Of a DNA stretch of 50,084 bases, positions 1 to 9,449 are shown in pieces. The notes under the pieces are model-generated. The model saw only the letters and a program-made list of their open reading frames with translations. It ran no database searches and was not told the DNA's origin. Made by a program: the position numbers and the translations under genes. Each line of letters starts with the position of its first letter. The first letter of the stretch is position 1. Source of the stretch: an uncultured Ruminococcus sp. (GTDB lineage: Bacteria; Bacillota; Clostridia; Oscillospirales; Ruminococcaceae); the NCBI GenBank assembly GCA_902762785.1, contig CACWPL010000020.1, positions 1 through 50,084 on the forward strand. Direction: 5' to 3'.

Positions 1-48
1 TTTTCTAGGCGGCTTCTCCCCACCCCCCTGCCCCCCGCCCCCAGGGGC

Positions 49-156
49 GGGGGGAGAAAATGGCGGCCCTGCGGGCCGCCGCCGCTTTTTCCGCCGCCTG
101 CCGTCGGCGGTATCAAAGATCGCCAAATGATAAAAGTAAGGTTTTTCGACAAGCTG
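49..156. repeat. Dispersed GC-rich repeat, copy 1 (inverted relative to copy 2)
   Basis: The reverse complement of this stretch closely matches 36680-36791: both carry a cagcttgtcgaaaaacct end, a gataccgccg block, an aaaaagcggcggcggcccg block and a ccattttctcccccc end. The middle 20-25 bases differ. It contains GC hairpins (ggcggccctgcgggccgcc) and has no coding capacity of its own. It resembles a REP- or MITE-like intergenic element. Another GC hairpin (about 31-54) lies beside it, and nothing else is recognisable in 1-349 apart from the sbcD promoter. Confidence 0.8.
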
Positions 157-287
157 TTTTTTTAAAAAATTTTGGAGGACGCCGTCCTCGATGCCACCTA
201 ATTATAGCATGGGGCGGCGGAGGATGTCAAGCAAGGGTCGATCCGGCGCTGTCTGTCCCATCCGCGGGACATTGCGCGTGAGAACGG

Positions 288-316
288 TTGACATCGCGCG
301 TGCTTTGTGGTAAAAT
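288..316 (+). promoter_or_regulatory. Sigma-A promoter of sbcDC
   Basis: TTGACA at 288-293 and TAAAAT at 311-316 are separated by 17 bp, with a TG dinucleotide just before the -10 box (extended -10). A strong ribosome binding site (AAGGAGG, 335-341) precedes the sbcD ATG at 350. Confidence 0.8.
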
Positions 317-349
317 GACAAAAAACGACACACGAAGGAGGCAACATCC

Positions 350-1483
350 ATGGAATTCCTGCACATCTCCGACCTGCACCTCGGCAAGCCGCTGGGCGGG
401 TGGTCGCTCTACGATGACCAGAAGCACATCCTTGCCCAGATCGTGGACATCGCACGCGAGAAGGCGCCCGACGCCGTCCTCATCGCGGGGGACGTGTTCG
501 ACCGGTCCGCACCGGCGGCAGAGGCCGTCGCGCTCTTCGATGCGTTCCTGGGCGACCTGGCCGACCTCGGCAAGCCCGTCCTCATCATCGCTGGCAACCA
601 CGATTCCGCCGAGCGCATCGCCTATGGCGGGCGCATCATGCGGCGCGGGGGCGTCCATCTCTCGCCCGTGTATGACGGCACGCTCACGCCCGTCACCCTC
701 GAGGACGCGCACGGCCCAGTGCAGGTCTGGCTCCTGCCCTTCCTCGACTACGCGGCCGTCCGCCAGAAGTTCCCCGACGAGACGATCTCCGACACGACCG
801 ACGCCGTCCGCACCGCCCTCGCCCATGCCCCCATCGACCCGTCCGTGCGCAATGTCCTCATCGCTCACCAGTACGTCACCGGTGCCGCGAGCGCAGGCTC
901 CGAGGAGCTCTACCGCGGCGGCCAGGAGAGCATCCCCGCCGCCCTCTTCGATGTCTTCGACTACACCGCCCTCGGCCATCTCCACCGCCCGCAGGACGTC
1001 GGCGGACGCCCGATCCGCTACTGCGGCACGCCCCTGGCCTACTCCCTCTCCGAGGCAGGACAGGAGAAGTCCGTCACGTTCGTCACGCTCGGGGAGAAGG
1101 GCACGCCCGCCCAGATCGAGACCGTCCCGCTCGTGCCGCTGCGCCCCGTCATCCGCAGGACGGGCACCTTCGAGGAGATGATGGCGCTCCCGCCGCTCGA
1201 GGCCTATGTCCATTTCGACCTGACCGATGAGAAGGACGTCCTCGATGCCGCCGGCCGCCTTGCCAAGCGCCATCCGTACTTCATGGGGATGGCCTATGTC
1301 GGCAGGAAGACCGCCCGCGCCGTGACCGCCGACACCGACGCGATCATGGAGGAGGCCGCCCCGCTCGACCTGTTCTCCGCGTTCTTCCAGAGCATCCACG
1401 GCGATGCGCTCACCGAGGACCAGAAGCAGCTCCTGGAGGGACTGATCGACGACATTTGGAACAAGGAGGAGGATGACGCATGA
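350..1483 (+). CDS. sbcD: Exonuclease SbcCD subunit D (Mre11-family nuclease)
   Basis: This is the nuclease subunit of the SbcCD (Rad50-Mre11-like) complex, which opens DNA hairpins and trims blocked double-strand ends in the cytoplasm. The 377-residue protein has the calcineurin-like phosphoesterase motifs in order: a DLHLG metal-binding motif at residues 8-12, GDVFD near 48, a GNHD motif near 82 and a late GHLH motif near 210. Length is normal for the family. The ATG follows an ideal AAGGAGG by 8 bases. Its stop overlaps the sbcC start by 4 bases (ATGA), so the two are translationally coupled. Identification is secure. Confidence 0.96.
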   Translation: MEFLHISDLHLGKPLGGWSLYDDQKHILAQIVDIAREKAPDAVLIAGDVFDRSAPAAEAVALFDAFLGDLADLGKPVLIIAGNHDSAERIAYGGRIMRRGGVHLSPVYDGTLTPVTLEDAHGPVQVWLLPFLDYAAVRQKFPDETISDTTDAVRTALAHAPIDPSVRNVLIAHQYVTGAASAGSEELYRGGQESIPAALFDVFDYTALGHLHRPQDVGGRPIRYCGTPLAYSLSEAGQEKSVTFVTLGEKGTPAQIETVPLVPLRPVIRRTGTFEEMMALPPLEAYVHFDLTDEKDVLDAAGRLAKRHPYFMGMAYVGRKTARAVTADTDAIMEEAAPLDLFSAFFQSIHGDALTEDQKQLLEGLIDDIWNKEEDDA

Positions 1484-4400
1484 GACCGATCACTTTGGAG
1501 ATGGCCGCCTTCGGCCCCTACGCCGAGCGGCAGGTGCTCGCGCTCGACAAGCTCGGCAAGGACGGGCTCTTCCTGATCTGCGGCCCCACCGGTGCCGGCA
1601 AGACCACCGTGTTCGACGCGATCTCCTACGCGCTCTACGGCAAGCCGTCCGGGCAGTTCCGCGAGGCGGACATGCTCCGCACCAAGGGCATCGACCCGAA
1701 GCTGCCGACCTATGTCCGCCTCACGTTCGAGCATGCCGGCAAGGAATACGAGATCTACCGTTCCCCCGGCGGCCACGTCAAGTCCATGCGCGGCGGCAAG
1801 ACCGCGGAGGCGCTCCCCGAGGTCAAGCTGTCATATGGGGACGTCACCCTCACGAAAAAGAAGGAGGTCAAGGACAAGATCCAGGAGATCCTCGGGATGG
1901 ACCTCGACCAGTTCGCCAAGATCGCCATGATCGCCCAGGGCGACTTCCGCGACCTCCTGATGGCGTCCTCGTCCAAGCGCGTCGAGCTCCTGCGCGACAT
2001 CTTCGGCACGGAGAAGTTCAACACGCTCAAGCAGCGTCTGCGCGAGCTCGCCGCCGATGCCCGCCGTGACAAGGAGCACGCCCGCGAGACCTTCGATACC
2101 CTCCTGGCCCAGGTGCGTCTCTCGGACACGCAGGCCGAGACCGCCGAGGGCATCGCCCTGCGCGAGGGACGCATGTCCGCCGCCGAGATCGGGGACTATC
2201 TCACGCGCATCATCGCCGAGGACACCGCCGCGCGCGGCGCAGTCACCAAGGCGGAGGACTCCTGCCGCACGACCATCGCGGCGGCAGGGGAGCGGCTGCG
2301 GCAGGGGCAGGCGCGTGCCGAGAAGCAGGCGCAGCTCGAAGCGCTCGAGCGCCAGATCGGCGTCGATACCGAAGCGCTCGACCGCCTCACGGACGCTTGG
2401 AAGGATGCCAAGGCGCGGCTCCCCGAGGCGGAGGCCGCCACCCGTCAGGCAGCGCAGCTCGAGGACAAGCTCCCCGCCTATGACGCCCTCGCCAAGACCG
2501 CCGCAGACGTCGCCGCGTGCAGACAGGAGGCCGATGCCGCCGCCAAGGCGCAGAAGGAGGCCGCCGCGCGTCATCAGGCGCTCGTGCAGGCTCTGGAGGA
2601 CGACAAGGCGTCCCTCAAGGCGCTCGCGGATGTCGGGAGGGAGATCGCCGACCTCGAGGCCGCGCAGGCCCGTCTGGACGGACGGACGACCGTCGTTTCC
2701 CAGCTCGGGACAGCGCTCGCAGAGCTGCGTGCCGCCGAGGACGCCCTCACCAAGGCACAGACCGCCCAGTCCGCCCGGCAGACGGCGTTCGAGAAGCTGT
2801 CCCGGGAGGCGAAGGACGCCGCCGCGGCGTGCGACCAGATCCGCCGCGACCGCGATGCCCTCAGCGATGCACAGGTCGTGGCCGCCGACCTTGCCCACAC
2901 GCGTGAGCGGCAGTCGGATGAGCTGACGCGTATCACCGAGACGGCGTCTCAGCTCGACCGCTGCCGTGACCGCGCCGCCGAGGTCAAGTCCGCACAGGAA
3001 AAGGCCGATGCCGCCCGTGACGCCGCCGCGTCTGCGGAGACCGCGGTGACGGAGGCCAAGGAGGCGCTCGAGTCCCTGCGGACGGCGCGCGCCGCCCTCG
3101 ACGATGTGCCAGTCGCACGGATGGCCGCCGCACAGGAGCAGGCCGCCCTCGATGACCGCCGCGACCGTCTGCATGGCCTGACCGACCTGCTCACCGCCTG
3201 GGGGACTCTCGATGCCAAGGCCAAGGACGCCCAGACGGCCTATCAGACCGCGCAGGACGCCTACCAGTTCGCCCGTGACGCCTACGAGGACGCCAACGAC
3301 GCCTTCCTCGCCGACCAGGCCGGCGTGATCGCGCAGCGTCTGCGGCCCGGCTGTGCGTGCCCGGTCTGCGGTGCGCTCGAGCATCCGGCGCCGGCGCATA
3401 AGAGCGAGACGGCACCGACCGAGGCCGAGGTCCGTGCGCTGCGGGAGGCTGCCGATGCGGCCGCGCAGGTCCGCGAGGAGAAGAGCAGCGAGGCCGGTGC
3501 CGCGAACAGTGCCGCCGAGTCCCTCCTGGCACAGGTCAAGGAGACGGCCGAGTCTCTCCTTGGCACGTCCGATGGCAGCATCCCCGCCGCCGTCCAGACC
3601 GCGCTCGCCAAGGTGCAGGCCGACCAGACCGCGCTCGATCTCCGTGTGAAGGCACTGGACGGCGACATCGCCCGCGCTGCCGCCCTCGATACCGAGATCC
3701 AGGCGGCCGAGACGACGCTCGCCGCCCGCCAGTCCGACCGGGACGACGCGCAGAAGGCCGTGCAGACGGCGGAGAGCGAGTCCGTCCGGATCGCGAGCGT
3801 GCTGGAGACGGAGCAGGCCGGAGCGCTCCGTGCCGCGTCCGCGCTGCTCGGGGAGACGCTGACGGCGGATGCCGCGTCTGACCGTGTCGCCGTGCAGCGG
3901 CAGAAGGCGGAGGCGGCCCTCCGGGAGACGGACAAGGCCATCGACGCCAACGACGAACGTCTCAAAAAGCACGCCGCCCTTTGCCGTGCCCTCGACGAGC
4001 AGACGGCACGCTGCCAGTCCCTCGAGGACGATGTGGCTTCGCAGGAGCAGACGCTCCATGCGGCCGCGCTCGCGATCGAGAAGGACAGCGGCGGTCTCGA
4101 GAATCAGCGCACTGCCCTCGCAGGCCGTCTGGCCGAGGCGCTCGACGGGTGTTCGCTCGCGGACGCGCCGGCACGTCTGGACAAGGAGCGGGCCGCGCTC
4201 GAGGCGCAGTCCCGGGAGACGGCCGACCGTCTTGACGATGCCCGCCGCCGTGCCGACCGCCGCAGGGCGCTCGAGGCCGTCATCCCCCAGCGGGAGGAGG
4301 AGGCCGCGGCTGTGGCAGAGCAGATGCGTGCCCACGAGCGTGACCATGCCGGTCTGACGGCCAAGCTCGCCGCGCAGGAGGCACAGCTCGCGCAGGCACA

Positions 4401-5292
4401 GGCCGCGCTGCCCTATCCCACCCGGGACGAGGCCGAGGCCGCGCTCGCACGCTGCCAGCAGACGGCACGCGAGATCGCCGCGGCCGTGGACATGCGCGAG
4501 CAGGCACGCAGCGAGGCCGCCGCGGCGCTCGACGACCTGCGCGGACAGGCCAAGGGCCTTGCCGACGTCGTGGCAGAGATGCCCGTGATCGACGCCGCCG
4601 CCGAGACCGCCCGCCGCGACGAGGCCGCCGCACAGCTCACGGCACTGGGCGCGCAGAGCGAGGCGCTCTCCGAACGCATCCATCAGAACACCGTCCAGAA
4701 GCAGCGGATCGCGGCGCAGTCCGGCAGGATCGCGCAGCTCGAGGCGCGGCACGACATGGTCAAGGTGCTCGCGGACACGGCCGCCGGCCAGGGCGCCTCG
4801 CACATCCCGCTCGAGGTGTATGTGCAGACGGCGCTCTTCGAGGACGTCGTCCGCCGTGCCAACGCGCGTCTGGCGATCATGACGGACGAGCGCTATGAGC
4901 TGGTGCGCAGCGAGGAGGCACGCGGCGGCAACGGTGCCGACGGCCTCGAGTTGGACGTCATCGACCACTGGAACGGCACCCGCCGTCCCGCGCGCTCCGT
5001 GTCCGGCGGTGAGACGTTCATGGCGTCGCTGGCGCTGGCGCTCGGCCTCTCCGAGCGGATCCAGGCCACCAAGGGCGGCATCCGTCTCGACACCATGTTC
5101 ATCGACGAGGGCTTCGCCACGCTCGACCGGGAGCGCCTGTACCCCGTGATGAAGGCGCTCGAGAGCCTCGTCGAGAGCGACCGCGTCGTGGGCATCATCT
5201 CCCATGTCGACGTGCTGCACGACAGCATCCGCCAGAAGATCTGCATCCACCGCCGCAAGGACGGCACCAGCACGGCCGAGATCGTGCTGTGA
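1480..5292 (+). CDS. sbcC: Exonuclease SbcCD subunit C (Rad50-like SMC ATPase)
   Basis: This is the ATPase and tether subunit that partners SbcD in processing DNA ends and hairpins. The 1270-residue protein has an N-terminal ATPase half with Walker A GPTGAGKTT (about residues 34-42). Long Ala/Glu/Gln-rich coiled coils flank a CPVCG zinc hook near residue 627. The C-terminal half has the ABC signature SVSGGET and the Walker B/D-loop LDTMFIDEGFATLD near 1207. Everything needed for activity is present. It is the second gene of the sbcDC operon and ends at a clear terminator. Confidence 0.96.
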   Translation: MRPITLEMAAFGPYAERQVLALDKLGKDGLFLICGPTGAGKTTVFDAISYALYGKPSGQFREADMLRTKGIDPKLPTYVRLTFEHAGKEYEIYRSPGGHVKSMRGGKTAEALPEVKLSYGDVTLTKKKEVKDKIQEILGMDLDQFAKIAMIAQGDFRDLLMASSSKRVELLRDIFGTEKFNTLKQRLRELAADARRDKEHARETFDTLLAQVRLSDTQAETAEGIALREGRMSAAEIGDYLTRIIAEDTAARGAVTKAEDSCRTTIAAAGERLRQGQARAEKQAQLEALERQIGVDTEALDRLTDAWKDAKARLPEAEAATRQAAQLEDKLPAYDALAKTAADVAACRQEADAAAKAQKEAAARHQALVQALEDDKASLKALADVGREIADLEAAQARLDGRTTVVSQLGTALAELRAAEDALTKAQTAQSARQTAFEKLSREAKDAAAACDQIRRDRDALSDAQVVAADLAHTRERQSDELTRITETASQLDRCRDRAAEVKSAQEKADAARDAAASAETAVTEAKEALESLRTARAALDDVPVARMAAAQEQAALDDRRDRLHGLTDLLTAWGTLDAKAKDAQTAYQTAQDAYQFARDAYEDANDAFLADQAGVIAQRLRPGCACPVCGALEHPAPAHKSETAPTEAEVRALREAADAAAQVREEKSSEAGAANSAAESLLAQVKETAESLLGTSDGSIPAAVQTALAKVQADQTALDLRVKALDGDIARAAALDTEIQAAETTLAARQSDRDDAQKAVQTAESESVRIASVLETEQAGALRAASALLGETLTADAASDRVAVQRQKAEAALRETDKAIDANDERLKKHAALCRALDEQTARCQSLEDDVASQEQTLHAAALAIEKDSGGLENQRTALAGRLAEALDGCSLADAPARLDKERAALEAQSRETADRLDDARRRADRRRALEAVIPQREEEAAAVAEQMRAHERDHAGLTAKLAAQEAQLAQAQAALPYPTRDEAEAALARCQQTAREIAAAVDMREQARSEAAAALDDLRGQAKGLADVVAEMPVIDAAAETARRDEAAAQLTALGAQSEALSERIHQNTVQKQRIAAQSGRIAQLEARHDMVKVLADTAAGQGASHIPLEVYVQTALFEDVVRRANARLAIMTDERYELVRSEEARGGNGADGLELDVIDHWNGTRRPARSVSGGETFMASLALALGLSERIQATKGGIRLDTMFIDEGFATLDRERLYPVMKALESLVESDRVVGIISHVDVLHDSIRQKICIHRRKDGTSTAEIVL

Positions 5293-5307
5293 CCGCACCG
5301 CATACAT

Positions 5308-5347
5308 ACCGCCCCCTGCGCAGCGCACGCAGGGGGCGGTGTTTTTT
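5308..5347 (+). terminator. Rho-independent terminator of sbcDC
   Basis: A perfect 13-bp stem (accgccccctgcg / cgcagggggcggt) with a 7-base loop is followed by gttttttg. It sits 15 bp after the sbcC stop and lies between convergent genes, so it may also stop transcription coming from cotH. Confidence 0.9.
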
Positions 5348-5362
5348 GTGATGGGGGACGAC

Positions 5363-6952
5363 TTAGCCCCAGACCGTATCGAGGAACGCGACTCGCGCGG
5401 TGAGCCAGTCGGAGAGGATGGCGGCGGTGTCGGCGTGGGTGCGGCAGCGGCGGACGGCGACCGTCCACTCGCTCGAGGCTTCGTTGTGCGTGAGGGTGTC
5501 CCAGCGTGCCTCGTCACGGGCGAAGGCGTCGGCGCAGGTCTCCGTATCCGACGCGATCCCGGCGAGCGCACGGTCGAAGACGCCGCCGTCCCGCGCGGCC
5601 GCCCACTTCTCCCGGACGATGTCCTGGAACCAGTCCTCATGGATCAGTACCGCGAGCCACGGCTGGATGGACTGGTACTGGTCGTTGACGTCCCAGAGGA
5701 TGTTCGCGGCATAGAGGCCGGTGCCGTCGGCGCAGCGGTCCTTGTTGCCCATGGTGGAATCGAAGTCCCACGGCGCCTCGAATCGCAGGCGGCCGTCCCC
5801 GTCCGGGCCGAGGTCGCAGGTGAGGAAGAAGCTCGACCAATAGAGGTCCGCGTCACAGGTCAGCTCGCAGAGCAGGTACATGTCCGCGAGGGAATCGAGG
5901 TCCGCCACCTGTGAAACGGCCTCCTGCGGGGCGATGTCCGCCTCCGTGAGGGCACCGTCCGGCCCGAGCACGAGCGCACGGTCCTCATAGGCGGCCGCGT
6001 ACATGACCTCGTAGACCGCCTCGAGCCGCGCGGCGATGCAGTCGCGCTGGGCGGCGGAATAGACGTCGCTCTTGATCGTGTAGCCCACGACCGGGCGGAC
6101 GTCATGCCGCCCGACGGGGAGGGGCGTCATCCGCAGACCGCTCTCGTCCTGTCCGTCGAACGGGACGAGCGGGGCGTTCTCCGCATAGCCGATGGTGAAG
6201 CTGTGGAGGTCGTCCTCCTCGGTGTAGTAGCCGTCGAACTCGAGGAGATAGCCGATGTCCGTGCCCTCATAGCCGTCCGCGGGCTTTGTGATGTCGATGC
6301 GGTCGCCATCGACCTGCTGCTGCTCCGTGAGCAGGTAGACGCCCCAATACTGGCCGTCCACCGTGACCTCCACGAGCTGGGAATCGGCGGCATAGAGCCC
6401 GTCCGCGCCGAGGATGTCCCGCGCCATGGCCAGCGCGGTCTTGTCGCGCAGGAGGGACGTGTCCTTGTAGAGCGCGAGCAGCACCCAGCTCTTGAAGGCC
6501 TCGCCGCCGTTCAGGCCGAGGACGGACTGCTTCTCGTCGAACTTGATGCGCAGGGGCTTTTTGTCATAGGTGGTCGTCCAGTTGCCGCGCACCTTGACCT
6601 GTGCGGGGGCGGAGAGGAGCGCCGTGCCGCCATCCGTGACGGTGATGCTGCATGGCTCGTACCACGGGGCGGGGGGCATCTGGTAGCCGGGCGTCCAGCT
6701 CGCGATCTGCGCGGAGACGTGCGGCGCGACCGGGTCGGTCACGAAGGCGAGGGCATCGTCACCGGTCTTTTCGGTCACGATGGAGATGACCGGGAGGACG
6801 TCGCCCTCGAAGGGCGGCAGCGTCTCGCCGTCCGTCTCAGTGATCGGCGGCACGTCATCCGGCACGGACGGCGTGGAGGACGTGGACGGCGTGGACGCAC
6901 ATCCCGTGCAGACGAGGAGGCAGGATAGCGTTATGGCAAGGATACGTTTCAT
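5363..6952 (-). CDS. CotH-family protein kinase-like lipoprotein
   Basis: The 529-residue secreted lipoprotein has a signal peptide ending in a lipobox (LLVCTGC, lipid Cys at about residue 18) and a short Ser/Thr/Pro linker. A CotH domain follows: KSWVLLALYKDTSLLRDK, then GVYLLTEQ with a QVDGDRIDI segment, and a late PWDFDSTMGN motif that matches the CotH metal/ATP site. CotH proteins are atypical kinases first described in spore coats. In ruminococci and clostridia, secreted versions occur with carbohydrate-active systems. It starts 15 bp after the hsdS stop, with its ribosome binding site (GGAGA) at the end of hsdS, so it is probably co-transcribed with hsdM-hsdS. Its substrate is unknown. 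Confidence 0.85.
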   Translation of the reverse strand: MKRILAITLSCLLVCTGCASTPSTSSTPSVPDDVPPITETDGETLPPFEGDVLPVISIVTEKTGDDALAFVTDPVAPHVSAQIASWTPGYQMPPAPWYEPCSITVTDGGTALLSAPAQVKVRGNWTTTYDKKPLRIKFDEKQSVLGLNGGEAFKSWVLLALYKDTSLLRDKTALAMARDILGADGLYAADSQLVEVTVDGQYWGVYLLTEQQQVDGDRIDITKPADGYEGTDIGYLLEFDGYYTEEDDLHSFTIGYAENAPLVPFDGQDESGLRMTPLPVGRHDVRPVVGYTIKSDVYSAAQRDCIAARLEAVYEVMYAAAYEDRALVLGPDGALTEADIAPQEAVSQVADLDSLADMYLLCELTCDADLYWSSFFLTCDLGPDGDGRLRFEAPWDFDSTMGNKDRCADGTGLYAANILWDVNDQYQSIQPWLAVLIHEDWFQDIVREKWAAARDGGVFDRALAGIASDTETCADAFARDEARWDTLTHNEASSEWTVAVRRCRTHADTAAILSDWLTARVAFLDTVWG

Positions 6953-6967
6953 AGGGCAGGTCTCCGT

Positions 6968-8134
6968 TCATATAGTCTCAAGGTCGGGGAAGCAGCGCCG
7001 CTCGAGCGCGGGGCGGAGCTGGGCGATTCGGTCGAGGCGTGTGCGGACGTCCTGGCGCGCGGCGCCGATCTGGCGGAGGAAGGCCGCGAGGGTCTCCTGC
7101 CGGTCGAGCGGCGGCACGGGCACGGGCATCGCGCCGTAGGTGCGGGCATTGACGTTCGGCCGGGACGACGCCGCACACGCGCGCGCGACCATGTCCCGGA
7201 AATAGGGCGTCCCGGTGAGCCAGTGCAGATAGACGGGCAGCACCTGCGCACGGTCGGGCACCACGCGGATCAGGTACCCCGCGTACTGGCAGGGGCCGTG
7301 GCGTGCCGCGTCGTACAAAAAGCACTTGCCGACGGTCGCGCCGCTCCGGGCAAGGAGCAGGTCGCCGTCATGGAGACGATGGGACGCGCTGCGGCGGGCG
7401 GGGGAAACGGCCTCGTCCCCCAGACGCCCGTCCGGGAGGATGTCCGTGATGCGGACATAGCGCATCGTCCCATCGAACGGCACGGCCGGGTCCGGGGCGC
7501 CGTAGGTCAGCGGGGCGGACGCCGTCTCCCGCAGCGGCCGCATCGGCCACGGGGAGCGTGCGGGGTCGCCAAAAAGCGCATAGCCGCGTGCATCCGCGAG
7601 ACGGTCGAGCGCGGCGAGCTCGTCCCGGCAGAGCGCGGCGGCATGGTCGGCAAGACCGAGCATCGCGGCCGTCTCCCGCTGGCGGACGGCATCGGGGAGC
7701 GGCACCGGCCACGCACGGAGCCACGCGGCAGACAGGTTCTGCTGGGCGCTGCCCCTTGCCGCGGCGAGGCACTGGCGCCGGAACGCCGCCGTCCCGAGGA
7801 GGGCGGCGAGGTACGCCGGGTCGACTGCCCCCTCCCGCACGCGCAGCACCGCGATCCGCTGGTTGAGGACGGCGGGGAGCATCGCCTCGGTGACGACTGC
7901 CGTCCGGCCGACATAGCCGGTCAGCGTCACGAGGATGTCGCCCGCGCGCAGGGGACAGCGGCCGGCATCGGGGTCGTCGGGGGCGAGGTAGCGCGGGGAC
8001 GTGTCCTCGAGCCACCCCTCCCGGACGTTCGAGATGCGGATGACGCGCAGGCCGCGGTCGGTGAAGCGGGCGCTGGGGTAGGCGCAGCCCGTGCGGATGG
8101 TGCAGAGGCGGCCGAGGGGCATCGTCTCAATCAT
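6968..8134 (-). CDS. hsdS: Type I restriction-modification specificity subunit HsdS
   Basis: This is the DNA-recognition subunit of a type I methyltransferase. The 388-residue protein has two target-recognition domains, each followed by a helical spacer. The first begins LGRLCTIRTGCAYPS and contains GDILVTLTGYVGRTAVV. The second begins RETASAPLTYGAPDP and contains DGDLLLARSGATVGK. The same reading frame stays open upstream, but ATG 8134 was chosen because it overlaps the hsdM stop by 8 bases and begins the HsdS homology (MIETMPLG). No hsdR lies on either side in this window. Confidence 0.88.
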   Translation of the reverse strand: MIETMPLGRLCTIRTGCAYPSARFTDRGLRVIRISNVREGWLEDTSPRYLAPDDPDAGRCPLRAGDILVTLTGYVGRTAVVTEAMLPAVLNQRIAVLRVREGAVDPAYLAALLGTAAFRRQCLAAARGSAQQNLSAAWLRAWPVPLPDAVRQRETAAMLGLADHAAALCRDELAALDRLADARGYALFGDPARSPWPMRPLRETASAPLTYGAPDPAVPFDGTMRYVRITDILPDGRLGDEAVSPARRSASHRLHDGDLLLARSGATVGKCFLYDAARHGPCQYAGYLIRVVPDRAQVLPVYLHWLTGTPYFRDMVARACAASSRPNVNARTYGAMPVPVPPLDRQETLAAFLRQIGAARQDVRTRLDRIAQLRPALERRCFPDLETI

Positions 8135-9389
8135 CGAGCATCGCCTCCAGCTTGGCGAGGTCCTCGGCGATCCGGCGCTCCGTCTCGCGGATCTCGGCGA
8201 GGATGACGGCCGGCGGCGGGACGTCCTGCGGCACGGCCTCGGCGCGGGCATAGCGGCGGTACGAGAGGTCATAGCCCGCAGCGGCGATCTCGTCGGCGGG
8301 GACGAAAAAGCTCTGCGCCGTGCGGGGACGCACCGTCTCGTCCTCCAAATGCGAAAAACGCGCGAGGATGTCCGGGATGTCGTCCTCGGGGACGGGGACG
8401 CGGCGGTCGTCGAGGGAGAAGCCGTCCGCGTGCATCTCATAAGACCAGACGCGGTCAGTCGTGCCGCCGCGCGTGAAGAGGAGGACGGCCGTGGCGATCC
8501 CGGCATACGGCCGGAACACGCCCCCCGGCATCGAGATGACAGCGCGGAGCGTGTTCTCGGTGACGAGGCGTTCGCGAAGGAGACGGTGCGCCCGCGTCGT
8601 CCCGAAGAGCAGACTGTCCGGCACGATGACGGCACAGCGTCCGCCCTCCCGCAGCATCCGCAGGATGAGCGCGAGGAACAGCAGCTCCGTGCGCTTGGTG
8701 GAGGCGGGGGCGAGGCCGGGGGCGGCGCTGTCCCGGCGGCCGGTGAAGGGCGGGTTGGCGAGGACGAGGTCGCATGCGGGGGAGACGTCCGCTTCGAGCG
8801 CGTCACAGCGGCGCAGGTCGGCATCCGTGACGCCCGCGAGCCGGAGGGACATCCCGGCGAGGCGCACCATGGTCGGGTCGATGTCGAGCCCGGTGAGCCG
8901 GACGGACGCGCACGCGGCGGCCGCGGTGAGGAAGCCGCCCGTGCCCATGGCGGGGTCGCAGACGTGCTCGCCGGGGCGGGGGGCAGCGAGGGCGGTCATC
9001 ATGCGGATGATGTGGCGCGGCGTGCGGAACTGCCCGTTGCGGCCGCTGGCATCGAGCTTGGAGAGCAGGTGCTCGTAGACGTCGCCCATGAGGTCGCGGT
9101 CGGCGAGGTCGAGGCGGTCGATGGCGTCCATCGTCTGCACGAGGAGCGCCGGCGTCCCGATCAGCATCGCGGCGCCCTCCCGCAGCCCCGGGAACACGCG
9201 CTCGCGCATCTCCGTGAACAGCACCTCCGGCGCCATCTCGCGCATCCGCCCCCACGCCGCGGCATCGTGCAGGCGCAGGAAGAGCAGGTCGCAGATCTGG
9301 TCGATGACGGTCTTGAGGTCGGGCAGACCGTTCGCCCAGAGCCGGTCGATGACAGCGTCGATCTCGCGGCGGCGTTCCCCGGTGAGCAT
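8127..9389 (-). CDS. hsdM: Type I N6-adenine DNA methyltransferase HsdM
   Basis: This is the methylation subunit of a type I system, which transfers a methyl group from S-adenosylmethionine to adenine in the site chosen by HsdS. The 420-residue protein has an N-terminal helical HsdM domain, the segment GRNGQFRTPRHI typical of HsdM, SAM-binding motif I DPAMGTGGF (145-153) and catalytic motif IV NPPF (212-215). It is slightly short compared with typical 480-520-residue HsdM proteins. The ATG follows GGAGGGACTGCC. The gene leads a minus-strand hsdM-hsdS-cotH group with no restriction subunit. Confidence 0.92.
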   Translation of the reverse strand: MLTGERRREIDAVIDRLWANGLPDLKTVIDQICDLLFLRLHDAAAWGRMREMAPEVLFTEMRERVFPGLREGAAMLIGTPALLVQTMDAIDRLDLADRDLMGDVYEHLLSKLDASGRNGQFRTPRHIIRMMTALAAPRPGEHVCDPAMGTGGFLTAAAACASVRLTGLDIDPTMVRLAGMSLRLAGVTDADLRRCDALEADVSPACDLVLANPPFTGRRDSAAPGLAPASTKRTELLFLALILRMLREGGRCAVIVPDSLLFGTTRAHRLLRERLVTENTLRAVISMPGGVFRPYAGIATAVLLFTRGGTTDRVWSYEMHADGFSLDDRRVPVPEDDIPDILARFSHLEDETVRPRTAQSFFVPADEIAAAGYDLSYRRYARAEAVPQDVPPPAVILAEIRETERRIAEDLAKLEAMLDD

Positions 9390-9415
9390 GGCAGTCCCTC
9401 CTTATCATGTAGATA

Positions 9416-9449
9416 GTATCATGATACCATGATCAGACCAGTCTGTCAA
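9416..9449 (-). promoter_or_regulatory. hsdM promoter with palindrome over the -10 box
   Basis: On the minus strand, TTGACA (9449-9444) and TATCAT (9426-9421) are 17 bp apart. The -10 box lies inside the perfect 12-bp palindrome GTATCATGATAC (9416-9427). Further CATGAT half-sites lie at 9403-9409 and 9428-9434. This looks like an operator for a dimeric regulator. Confidence 0.65.

Noticed and set aside
1831-5640. A 1269-codon open frame on the strand opposite sbcC
   Set aside because: It is a GC-rich antisense shadow of sbcC with low-complexity Arg/Leu/Gly sequence, no ribosome binding site and no recognisable domain.
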